Of a stretch of DNA of 11,604 bases, positions 1-7,758 are shown piece by piece. How positions within the stretch are numbered: position 1 is the stretch's first letter; the number at the start of each line of letters is the position of its first letter. The notes below the pieces were generated by a model that was given only the letters and a program-made list of their open reading frames with translations, was not told the DNA's origin and did not search any database. The position numbers and the translations under genes were made by a program. The stretch is from Bacteroidales bacterium. GTDB taxonomy: Bacteria > Bacteroidota > Bacteroidia > Bacteroidales > Bacteroidaceae. The stretch covers positions 1 through 11,604 of the forward strand of contig SFJN01000079.1 in the NCBI GenBank assembly GCA_004555055.1, written 5' to 3'.

Positions 1-1300
<1,300 letters not shown>

Positions 1301-1468
1301 TCAAATTGTTTCTTATATCCTTAGCCCGGATTCCGTCTCTCATCGTAGTCCAAGGTCTTTCTCTTGACGGTACTCATCGATATACTCGATTCCGTTTCTT
1401 GTACTACTTGTCGTATTATGTAAGTATCCTCAAAGATCGCTTTCGCAATCATCGTCGTTTCTCGATTG
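1301..1468 (-). other. rRNA operon leader (5' external transcribed spacer)
   Basis: About 170 nt between the inferred transcription start of the rRNA promoter and the mature 16S 5' end. It contains no plausible gene. In other bacteria this leader carries antitermination signals and one strand of the RNase III processing stem; the pairing strand lies 3' of 16S, outside the window, so neither can be confirmed. The far end is placed about 7 bases downstream of the -7 box and is approximate. Confidence 0.7.
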
Positions 1469-1474
1469 CGGGTG

Positions 1475-1505
1475 CAAAAGTACACCTATTTTTTATTCCA
1501 ACAAA
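1475..1505 (-). promoter_or_regulatory. rRNA operon promoter, Bacteroidetes consensus
   Basis: Read on the minus strand, a -33 element TTTG (1505-1502) is followed after 19 bp by TACTTTTG (1482-1475). This matches the Bacteroidetes sigma-A consensus TTTG, 19-20 bp, TAnnTTTG. Transcription should start near 1468, giving a leader of about 170 nt before 16S. Position upstream of an rRNA gene and the exact consensus make this a strong call. Confidence 0.85.
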
Positions 1506-1506
1506 C

Positions 1507-1536
1507 TTTTTAGCGAGTTTTTTTCAAAGATTTTTT
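1507..1536 (-). promoter_or_regulatory. Phased A-tracts upstream of the rRNA promoter (UP-like)
   Basis: Three T-runs on the plus strand (A-tracts in promoter sense) start at 1507, 1518 and 1531, spaced 11 and 13 bp, close to one helical turn. Another six-base run, 1489-1494, lies in the promoter spacer. Phased A-tracts just upstream of a -33 box suggest curved DNA or a UP-like element that boosts rRNA transcription. The role is inferred from position; base composition alone is not proof. Confidence 0.5.
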
Positions 1537-1561
1537 ATTCCCTGCTAATATGTATATAATG

Positions 1562-1598
1562 TTTGCGCGCAAAAATGAGGTCTATTTCGAGCGCAAAA
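1562..1598 (-). terminator. Possible weak hairpin downstream of the fucosidase gene
   Basis: In the minus-strand transcript TTTGCGC (1598-1592) can pair with GCGCAAA (1568-1562), a 7-bp stem with a loop of about 23 nt, starting 6 bases after the GH95 stop codon. No clean U-run follows, so termination is uncertain. The right arm is part of the perfect 12-bp palindrome TTTGCGCGCAAA (1562-1573), which could instead be a protein-binding site. Confidence 0.3.
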
Positions 1599-1604
1599 CA
1601 GACT

Positions 1605-4031
1605 TTAGAAGATAAGAAACAGTTCATCGTCCTGTTTTAAATCAACGGTAAGCAATCCGTCAACGACCGGAAGCGACGCCGCCTTTTGATTGATCTTTAT
1701 GCTTAACCTTTCCGAGGATTGCGGCAGACGGATACGGAACGAACCTTCATGATGCGCCTTTAAGCTGGCCTCGATCAATTTCCCTTCCGCCCAGCGAGCA
1801 GACACCTCTCCGCCTTGACGCACACGTAGCCCTCTGAAGCTACCATTCGGCCACGCAGAAGGTAACGCCGGCAAGAACTCGATCAAACCACTTTGACTCT
1901 GCACCAACATTTCCGCCACGCCGGCTGTGCCACCAAAGTTCCCATCAATCTGGAAAGGGGGATGTGAGCAGAAGAGGTTGGGATAGCTACCACCACTCAC
2001 CTCTCCCTTTTCGTTGATGCAGGGATGCAGCAGGTCGCCCAACAATTTATAGGCGTGGTCGCCATCGTGCAAGCGTGCCCAGAAATTGATTTTCCAGGCC
2101 ATCGACCAACCGGTGCTCTGATCGCCTCTTGCCTCTAACGTCTTGCGTGCGGCCTCCGCCAACTCCGGCGTATGCTCCACCGTGATCTCATCGCCCGGAT
2201 AGAGTCCATACAGATGCGACACATGGCGATGGTGCGGCTCCGCCTCCTCGAAAGGCTCTAACCACTCCATGATGCGCCCATCTTTGCCGATGGTCGTAGG
2301 CATCAAACGGGCCCGTTTAGCGGCCAACTCCTCCGCAAAGGCGCTATCCACGCCTAAACGATGCGCCGCATCAATCGTATTACTAAACAACTCACGCACG
2401 ATCTGATTGTCCATCGTCGAGCCGGCACAGATATTCACCACCTGCCCATTCGGCAGGATATAGGCATTCTCCGGGGAGGTGGTCGGCGCGGTCACTAAAT
2501 ATTTCGAGCGCGGATCCACCACCAACATATCCACGAAGAAGAGCGCCGCGCCACGCAGCGTCGGATAGATCTCCTGCAAATAGGCCTCATCCAACGTATA
2601 GAGATAATGTGTGTAGAGATGCTGGCAGAGCCAAGCGGCCGACGTGTTGGTCGCGCCCCACGAGGGATGCTCGCCCGGCTCCGTAAACTCCCAGACATTC
2701 CCCAAGATATGCGTCACCCAACCACGGGCGTTATAGAACGCCTTGGCGGTTCGTTCGCCACTGGCCACCTGCTGTTTCGTCCATTCCACCAAAGGCAAAT
2801 GCAGTTCAGACAGGTTCGTCACCTCCGCTGGCCAATGGTTCATTTGCAGATTGATGTTCAGGTGATAGTCGCCATTCCAAGGCGTATGGATCGTGTTGCA
2901 CCAGAGCCCCTGCAAGTTGGGAGGCAACAGGCCGACACGCGTAGAGGAGATCAACAGATAACGACCGAACTGGAAGTAAAGCGCCACCAACGAGGGATCC
3001 TGACGATCCGCCGCGAAGGCGGCCAACCGCTTGTCGATCGGCCAATGGTCGCGCTCCGTCCGCCCTAACTGCAAGGAGACCCGATCGAACAGGGCTTGAT
3101 AAGCCTGGGTATGCTCCCGGCGCAACGTCGCATAATCCTTATGCTCCGCATCCGCCAGCTGTCGGTCGAGCGCAGCCTCAAACCGATCCGGCTCCCAATA
3201 ATTGGTCACCAAGCTCACCAACAGAACAGCTTCCGAAGCGTTCCGCACCGTGAGCGCCGTGTCTGAGGGCACCAGCTCTCCCCCCTTCGGCAAGAGCACA
3301 CGCACCTTCGCTGCGAAGCGCATCCCCTTCATCTCCACGGTGTCCACGCCATCCGGCAACCGCCCCTTCATCACCAAGTCATGACCATCCAGGGAGACCT
3401 GCGCATGTTCCGGGCGGCTCAATCCCAAGGTGAAATGCAACGCCTTATCCTCATCCGCCAACAGATGGATCACCCCTAAATCGCCCGCGAAAGAGGTGAA
3501 CTGCTCGCGGGTATAAGTGATATTCCCCCGCTTGAAAGCGAGCGAAGTGGTCGCATCGCTCAGGCTCAACGTACGGCGATACTGAGAGACGGTATCTTCC
3601 GCATGGGGATATTGGTAACGCAGATTCAGGTAGCCAAACAGCTGGTAGCTCCCGTAGGCGGCATTGGCGCCATCGCCCAGGTTGCTGCCTGCGCCCTTGC
3701 ATACAAACGTATTATACATCAACTGTTGCGCCTCGTCGTTGCGCCCCTCGAAGAGCAGGCGGCGGATCGTAGGCAACGCATAGGAGGCCGCCGGATTATC
3801 GGCATCCTGCTTACTGCCCGACCACATCGAAATCTCATTCAGCAAGATCCGCTCGGTCTCCACACCGCCATCCGGCATCATGCCGATACGTCCGTTGCCC
3901 AAGGGCAAGCACTCCTCCCACAGCTTCGCCGGCCGGTCGAAGAAATAAGACAGCTCATTGTCTAATCGCAAATCAGGCGCTTGGCATCCCCACAGAAGCA
4001 AGGCCAACAATCCATACAAAAGGTGTTTCAT
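1605..4031 (-). CDS. GH95 family alpha-L-fucosidase, lipoprotein
   Basis: Predicted to hydrolyse terminal alpha-1,2-linked L-fucose from host or plant glycans by an inverting mechanism. The 808-residue protein starts with a lipoprotein signal peptide: Lys2, a leucine-rich core and the lipobox LWGC with Cys16, so it should be membrane anchored. The N-terminal beta-sandwich (about 27-290) is followed by a helical-barrel catalytic domain (about 330-710) and a C-terminal beta domain. Residues matching the active site of Bifidobacterium AfcA, by motif, are Asn392 and Asn394 in DYHLNIN, Glu521 in TSPEN as probable acid, and Asp696 in QIDGNFGG. His390 sits where AfcA has His419, which favours fucose over L-galactose. 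Length is full for the family. It lies 37 bp downstream of an ABC exporter gene and is probably cotranscribed. No SusC/SusD genes are near, so the substrate is unknown. Confidence 0.92.
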   Translation of the reverse strand: MKHLLYGLLALLLWGCQAPDLRLDNELSYFFDRPAKLWEECLPLGNGRIGMMPDGGVETERILLNEISMWSGSKQDADNPAASYALPTIRRLLFEGRNDEAQQLMYNTFVCKGAGSNLGDGANAAYGSYQLFGYLNLRYQYPHAEDTVSQYRRTLSLSDATTSLAFKRGNITYTREQFTSFAGDLGVIHLLADEDKALHFTLGLSRPEHAQVSLDGHDLVMKGRLPDGVDTVEMKGMRFAAKVRVLLPKGGELVPSDTALTVRNASEAVLLVSLVTNYWEPDRFEAALDRQLADAEHKDYATLRREHTQAYQALFDRVSLQLGRTERDHWPIDKRLAAFAADRQDPSLVALYFQFGRYLLISSTRVGLLPPNLQGLWCNTIHTPWNGDYHLNINLQMNHWPAEVTNLSELHLPLVEWTKQQVASGERTAKAFYNARGWVTHILGNVWEFTEPGEHPSWGATNTSAAWLCQHLYTHYLYTLDEAYLQEIYPTLRGAALFFVDMLVVDPRSKYLVTAPTTSPENAYILPNGQVVNICAGSTMDNQIVRELFSNTIDAAHRLGVDSAFAEELAAKRARLMPTTIGKDGRIMEWLEPFEEAEPHHRHVSHLYGLYPGDEITVEHTPELAEAARKTLEARGDQSTGWSMAWKINFWARLHDGDHAYKLLGDLLHPCINEKGEVSGGSYPNLFCSHPPFQIDGNFGGTAGVAEMLVQSQSGLIEFLPALPSAWPNGSFRGLRVRQGGEVSARWAEGKLIEASLKAHHEGSFRIRLPQSSERLSIKINQKAASLPVVDGLLTVDLKQDDELFLIF

Positions 4032-4068
4032 GATCGTGATATATTTACAGTTTACTCCTTATTCATTC

Positions 4069-5916
4069 CTAAAAACGCTGCATGTCGCACAGCCGTTTGT
4101 AATAGCCGTCGAGCGCCAACAGCTCCTCGTGCGTGCCGCGCTCCACGATCTCGCCCTCGTGCAACACGCAGATCAGGTCGGCATGGCGAATGGTCGATAG
4201 GCGATGGGCGATCACAATTGTCGTGCGCCCCTTCATCAGATGCTCCAACGCCTCCTGCACTAACCGCTCCGACTCCGTATCCAAGGCGGAGGTTGCCTCG
4301 TCGAGGATCAGGATCGGCGGGTTCTTCAAGATGGCCCGGGCGATGCTGATGCGCTGCCGCTGTCCACCGGAGAGCTTGCCGCCCCGATCGCCGATGTTGG
4401 TCTCATAGCCCTGTTCGCTCGCCTCGATGAAGGCATGGGCGTTGGCGATGCGCGCCGCCTCCTCCACCTGCGCACGGGTAGCCTGCTCCACGCCGAACGC
4501 GATGTTATTGTAGAAGGTATCATTGAAGAGGATCGCCTCCTGGTTGACGTTGCCCATCAAGCCACGCAAGTCACTGAGGCGTGCCTCCCTGACATCCACC
4601 CCGTCAATCAGGATCTGCCCCTGCGTCACGTCGTAGAAACGGGGCAACAGATCGACCAACGTACTCTTGCCCGAGCCCGACTGCCCCACCAATGCCACCG
4701 TCTGGCCCTTCGGGATCGTCAGGTTGATATTTTTCAGCACCCACTGATCCTGATACTTAAACCAGACATCCCGGTAGGTGATCGCCTCCCGCAGGGCGAT
4801 CGGCTTCGGCTGCTCCGGATCGAGAATCGTACGCTCCGCCTGCAAGATCTTATCCACGCGCTCCATCGAGGCCAAGCCCTTCTGGATAGCATAGACCGAC
4901 TTGCTCAGATCCTTGGCGGGATTGATGATGCTATAAAAAATCACCAAGTAATAGATAAAGGTAGGCGCGTCGATCGGGCTGTTGGCGCTCAAGATCAAGG
5001 AGCCGCCATACCACAACACGATCGCGATCGTGGCCGTCCCCAGGAACTCACTCATCGGGTGCGCCAGTTGCTGGCGGCGATAGACCCGGTTGGTCAGCCG
5101 GCGAAACGCCTCGTTGCTCCGCTCAAACCGCTCCTGGATCTTCCGCTCCGCGTTGAACGCCTTGATGATGCGCAGGCCGCTCAGTGTCTCCTCGATCTGG
5201 CTCATCAGGAAGCCCCACTGCTGCTGCCCTTCTAAGGATTTCCGCTTCAGCTTCTTGCCCACCTGCCCCATCACGTAGCCCGCCACAGGCAAGAGGATCA
5301 AGACAAACAGCGTCAGCTGCCAGCTGATGGCGATCATGCCGGTCAGGTAGATCAAGATCAAGATCGGGTTCTTAAACAGCATGTCCAACGAGCTCATGAT
5401 GGAGGTCTCGATCTCGTTCACGTCGCCAGAGACCCGGGCAATGATGTCCCCCTTCCGCTCCTCCGAGAAGAAGCCCAAAGGCAGCTCCGTGATCTTCCGG
5501 TTGATCTGGTTGCGGATGTCGCGCACCACGCCCGTCCGGATCGGGATCATCGTATAGAAGGCTAAATACATGGTCGCCACCTTCAGGAAGGTTGCCACGA
5601 TCAGGAAAACGCCCAGCATGATCAGGGCAAACGAGCCGCCACGCACCTCGATCAGCTGCGAGACGAACCAAAAGAAATTATTCGTGCAGAGATCGGGCAA
5701 CGCCTTCCAGCTCTCCCAGCTCAACCAGTCGAACTGCCAGGGGATAAACGCGTAATGATCCTCATTGATCTTGAACAGGATCTGCAGGATCGGGATAATC
5801 AAGGCAAAGGAGAACAGATTCAAGATAGCGGAAAGGACGTTGAAAACAATGTTCAACACCAAATACCGCTTATAGGGGGGAACGAAACGGCGCAAGACGC
5901 GCATGAAATCTCTCAT
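4069..5916 (-). CDS. MsbA-type ABC exporter, fused permease and ATPase
   Basis: A 615-residue half-transporter with one transmembrane domain fused to one nucleotide-binding domain, expected to work as a homodimer in the inner membrane and export a lipid or other amphipathic substrate. The membrane domain covers about residues 15-340, with hydrophobic segments near 18-48, 95-122, 184-215, 291-310 and 318-335. The ATPase domain is complete: aromatic A-loop around Tyr388, Walker A GQSGSGKST (411-419), Q-loop Gln459, signature LSGGQ (515-519), Walker B ILILDE with Glu540, D-loop SALD (543-546) and switch His571. Both half-sites of a homodimer would thus be catalytically competent. It is the first gene of a probable two-gene operon with the downstream GH95 gene. 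The ATG at 5916 lies about 20 nt from the predicted transcript start. Similarity to MsbA is architectural; lipid A as cargo is not shown. Confidence 0.92.
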   Translation of the reverse strand: MRDFMRVLRRFVPPYKRYLVLNIVFNVLSAILNLFSFALIIPILQILFKINEDHYAFIPWQFDWLSWESWKALPDLCTNNFFWFVSQLIEVRGGSFALIMLGVFLIVATFLKVATMYLAFYTMIPIRTGVVRDIRNQINRKITELPLGFFSEERKGDIIARVSGDVNEIETSIMSSLDMLFKNPILILIYLTGMIAISWQLTLFVLILLPVAGYVMGQVGKKLKRKSLEGQQQWGFLMSQIEETLSGLRIIKAFNAERKIQERFERSNEAFRRLTNRVYRRQQLAHPMSEFLGTATIAIVLWYGGSLILSANSPIDAPTFIYYLVIFYSIINPAKDLSKSVYAIQKGLASMERVDKILQAERTILDPEQPKPIALREAITYRDVWFKYQDQWVLKNINLTIPKGQTVALVGQSGSGKSTLVDLLPRFYDVTQGQILIDGVDVREARLSDLRGLMGNVNQEAILFNDTFYNNIAFGVEQATRAQVEEAARIANAHAFIEASEQGYETNIGDRGGKLSGGQRQRISIARAILKNPPILILDEATSALDTESERLVQEALEHLMKGRTTIVIAHRLSTIRHADLICVLHEGEIVERGTHEELLALDGYYKRLCDMQRF

Positions 5917-5942
5917 GGATCAACTATTTCTGTTTAGGTGAG

Positions 5943-5950
5943 CAAAAGTA
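5943..5950 (-). promoter_or_regulatory. Probable -7 box of the exporter-fucosidase operon
   Basis: On the minus strand 5950-5943 reads TACTTTTG, identical to the -7 box of the rRNA promoter in this window and matching TAnnTTTG. Transcription would start about 20 nt before the ATG at 5916. No clear TTTG sits 19-20 bp upstream, so this promoter is probably weaker or needs an activator. Confidence 0.5.
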
Positions 5951-6018
5951 CGGCAATTCCCTGAGAATTCTGTGGTGAAACAGGAAAAATCACATTCCTT
6001 GATTGGTTAAAATCAGAA

Positions 6019-6144
6019 GACGGCGGCGTGCCCGTCCGTGTGGCCCGGTTGGCAGTGGGAGCGAATCGCCTGGCTAACCTCAACGCCGGCCTCTATTTGG
6101 TGAAGATAGGTGCAGCGCCGGCTGTTCCGGTACGGATAAGATAG
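6019..6144 (+). pseudogene. Remnant of a T9SS-type C-terminal sorting tail
   Basis: The plus strand encodes about 40 residues ending in TAG at 6142-6144. They include VGANRLANLNAGLYLVKIG and a basic terminal VPVRIR. This is the typical end of a Por_Secre_tail (type IX secretion) domain, in which a Gly-Leu-Tyr-Leu-Val strand is followed by a short charged final strand. The frame is open back only to a stop at 5962-5964. It has no start codon with sensible context, and no upstream domain survives because the exporter gene lies there on the other strand. It reads as the leftover 3' end of a once larger secreted protein, cut by rearrangement. A chance frame is possible but the pattern match is good. 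Confidence 0.5.
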
Positions 6145-6148
6145 GATT

Positions 6149-6176
6149 GTTACTTTTCTCTTGAAAGAAAAGTAAC
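6149..6176 (+). repeat. Perfect 10-bp stem-loop just after the sorting-tail remnant
   Basis: GTTACTTTTC (6149-6158) and GAAAAGTAAC (6167-6176) form a perfect 10-bp stem with an 8-nt loop, starting 4 bp after the TAG of the degraded tail. It may be the old terminator of the lost gene, although no U-run follows. From general familiarity with Bacteroidales intergenic DNA I suspect it belongs to a dispersed repeat, but the window contains only one copy. Confidence 0.6.
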
Positions 6177-6450
6177 CAAAAGTTCAAGGCTGAACCTGCC
6201 TCACTACTCCATTCGTTCGGTTCGCTGAAGATTTTAACTCGCTTCGCTCAAACAGAAAATCTTCTGATCGCTCACCTTCCTCATTTCGCTTAACGCTCGC
6301 CAGCTTAGGCCGAATTTTTTGGATGGAACCGCGGAGCGGTGGAGGGATGCGATAAAAACTTTTGGATAGACTGACGAAAGTCCCAAATAGGGCATTTTAG
6401 ATACATATTTTAGCACGAAAAAGAAAAATAGTAGGTGGTTGTATAATCGT
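6177..6450. other. Gene-free stretch with small inverted repeats, probable dispersed element
   Basis: No supported gene. It holds a perfect 9-bp inverted repeat, GAAGATTTT (6227-6235) with AAAATCTTC (6256-6264), around a loop rich in TTCGCT, and a short ACCGC/GCGGT hairpin near 6328-6340. A 60-codon minus-strand frame (6234-6416) crosses both hairpins and has no recognisable domain. The mixture of short palindromes and a spurious short frame is what a dispersed intergenic repeat looks like; copy number cannot be judged from one window. Confidence 0.35.
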
Positions 6451-6522
6451 GTTAAAGAAAAAGAGCAAAATTGCCCTTGATTGTTAACTCGTCATAATAA
6501 AATGCGGTCAAATGGGGTAGAT

Positions 6523-6657
6523 GAGACTTTCGACGGCCAACGAAGGTCTCCCCGCCTGGTGGCAGCTCCGTCGCCAATTGGAAAATGACTCTTATAGGGG
6601 TTCGCAGTTGCTTCGACAATCGCCGAAAGTGCTCCGAACCCCTATTTAGTTGCTTCG
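6523..6657. repeat. Block of consecutive inverted repeats, possible structured RNA or mobile palindromic element
   Basis: Two strong stems lie close together. GAGACTTTCG (6523-6532) pairs with CGAAGGTCTC (6541-6550), 10 bp with one G-U and an 8-nt loop. ATAGGGGTTCG (6594-6604) pairs perfectly over 11 bp with CGAACCCCTAT (6635-6645), enclosing a GC-rich loop with further TTCG/CGAA pairing. A weaker stem is possible between them, near 6559-6574. The decamer AGTTGCTTCG occurs twice (6606-6615 and 6648-6657). A 69-codon minus-strand frame (6452-6661) overlaps the block but has no recognisable family. The block ends about 50 bp before the promoter of the downstream gene, so it is not that gene's leader. 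Function unknown: candidates are a small RNA, a REP or MITE-like element, or a regulatory site. Confidence 0.5.
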
Positions 6658-6710
6658 CCAATGAAAAAATGGCTTACCGGGCTGAGGAGGCGTCATTTTA
6701 CAGGCTATTA

Positions 6711-6742
6711 TTTGGAAACTGATCTCATTTACATTAATTTTG
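6711..6742 (+). promoter_or_regulatory. Promoter of the 6803 gene, Bacteroidetes consensus
   Basis: TTTG (6711-6714), a 20-bp spacer and TAATTTTG (6735-6742) match TTTG-N20-TAnnTTTG exactly. Transcription should start near 6749, giving a leader of about 54 nt. That leader begins with a small imperfect hairpin (CTTCGGA near 6753 with TTCCGAGG ending at 6772) and ends in an A/T-rich stretch before the ATG, as is common in this phylum, which relies little on Shine-Dalgarno pairing. Confidence 0.75.
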
Positions 6743-6802
6743 TGAGCAACAGCTTCGGAGCGGTTTCCGAGGCATAATAATCACTTAAAAACAATTATTT
6801 AT

Positions 6803-7621
6803 ATGGCGTTAATTCAAAATTTCACGCAGAAATCAAAACTCCGGCTGAATGAGCTGTTGAGTTTTGGAAGAACATTGGAGGAGAAACTGGCCACTACGGC
6901 TTTTGTTTCTGATGAGACTGTCAAAACGCAGATTGAGTCGTGCAAGAAGGCGTTGCAGGATTTAGATGACAGCATGATGACAGGTGGAAAATGGTTGACC
7001 TCTCCGGAGATGGCGCAGAGTGACAAACGGCGTGACGACGCGCAAACCAGTCTGTTGGCCTTGATCCGTATTTATGCGGTGCATTACGATCCGACGAAGC
7101 GAGCTTACGGCATTACGCTGAAGGTGTTGGCAGACAAGTTCAGTGGCATGACGCAAGTTGCCTATGAGGAGCAGACCGGATTGGTGGACAATTTGCTGCA
7201 AGAGGCCGATTCGGACATCTACAAGGATGCGATTGAGGCACTGCCCGATGTGAAGGGCTGGAAAGAGGAGTTGCAGGCGGCTAACGAGCAATGCAAGGCT
7301 GCCGCTGCCAAATTGGTTGAGGAGCGTATGCGTCGCAACTCCGTAGAGAAGGCGACCGTTACGCGTAAAGCGTTCAATGCGGCTTATGACGCATTGGTGA
7401 AGCGTTTCAATTCGTTGGCTGAGGTATTTGGCGATGCCAAATATGTGGATCTTTTTGCTTGGTGGAATGCGTTGATCGACCGTAACCGCGTGCTGATCTC
7501 CGCACGTTTGGGAGCAGGCGTAGGAGGCAAGACCGACAGCGGCGCAAGTGCCCGTCCGACCACTCCTTCGGAGCCCGAACCCGAGCCGGAGCCCGAACCG
7601 GAGAATCCGGATGTGGTTTGA
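6803..7621 (+). CDS. DUF6261-like protein of unknown function with Glu-Pro tail
   Basis: A 272-residue protein without signal peptide or membrane segment, so probably cytoplasmic. Residues 1-235 look almost wholly alpha-helical. Heptad-like stretches occur at about 20-55 and 155-205, with a central segment (75-130) rich in charged residues followed by YAVHYDPTKR. The pattern resembles the Bacteroidales family DUF6261, whose function is unknown to me; this assignment is from memory of the family's shape, not a search. After residue 238 it becomes low complexity: a Gly/Ser/Thr linker, then five Glu-Pro pairs (257-266) and a short NPDVV end. Such an acidic Pro-rich tail is usually a stiff spacer or a docking tail. 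The gene stands alone behind its own consensus promoter, divergent from the exporter operon and convergent with the fructokinase gene. The ATG at 6803 is the only start that fits the promoter and leader. Confidence 0.8.
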   Translation: MALIQNFTQKSKLRLNELLSFGRTLEEKLATTAFVSDETVKTQIESCKKALQDLDDSMMTGGKWLTSPEMAQSDKRRDDAQTSLLALIRIYAVHYDPTKRAYGITLKVLADKFSGMTQVAYEEQTGLVDNLLQEADSDIYKDAIEALPDVKGWKEELQAANEQCKAAAAKLVEERMRRNSVEKATVTRKAFNAAYDALVKRFNSLAEVFGDAKYVDLFAWWNALIDRNRVLISARLGAGVGGKTDSGASARPTTPSEPEPEPEPEPENPDVV

Positions 7622-7631
7622 TTAAAAACAT

Positions 7632-7664
7632 GTACGGAGGTACTGATCACCAGCACCTCCGTAC
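7632..7664 (-). terminator. Terminator hairpin between convergent genes
   Basis: GTACGGAGGT (7632-7641) and ACCTCCGTAC (7655-7664) form a perfect 10-bp stem with a 13-nt loop. In the minus direction the stem is followed by ATG and then five U residues (A-run 7624-7628 on the plus strand), so it is a good intrinsic terminator for the GH32-MFS-fructokinase operon. It begins 11 bases after the stop of the plus-strand gene and could also terminate or stabilise that transcript, although no U-run follows on that side. Confidence 0.7.
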
Positions 7665-7669
7665 CCACA

Positions 7670-7689
7670 TTAGACTCCTTAAAGTCTAA
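7670..7689. repeat. Second short hairpin in the convergent gap
   Basis: TTAGACT (7670-7676) and AGTCTAA (7683-7689) form a perfect 7-bp stem with a 6-nt loop. It lies next to the larger hairpin and may assist termination from either side. Confidence 0.45.
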
Positions 7690-7722
7690 AGAAAGTGTGT
7701 AGCCAAAATGTGTACTTCATTG

Positions 7723-7758
7723 AAAACCATCATTAAACCACCTTTTAAAACCATCATT
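7723..7758. repeat. 12-bp direct repeat overlapping the fructokinase stop
   Basis: AAAACCATCATT occurs at 7723-7734 and again at 7747-7758, 24 bp apart, the second copy covering the TGA of the fructokinase gene (7754-7756). It probably reflects a small tandem duplication of the gene end; no function is evident. Confidence 0.4.

Noticed and set aside
4435..5235. A 266-codon plus-strand frame
   Set aside because: Antisense shadow of the ABC exporter ATPase and membrane domains, with no recognisable motif.
6234..6416. A 60-codon minus-strand frame with an ATG
   Set aside because: It runs through inverted repeats, has no domain and no consensus promoter, and fits a repeat-derived spurious frame.
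6149..6660. A CRISPR array or insertion-sequence ends, suggested by the many inverted repeats
   Set aside because: There are no regularly spaced identical repeats, no transposase and no target-site duplication.
6452..6661. A 69-codon minus-strand frame with an ATG
   Set aside because: It overlaps the paired arms of the 6523-6657 block and has a basic, patternless composition. RNA or DNA structure explains the sequence better, though conservation in relatives could reopen the question.
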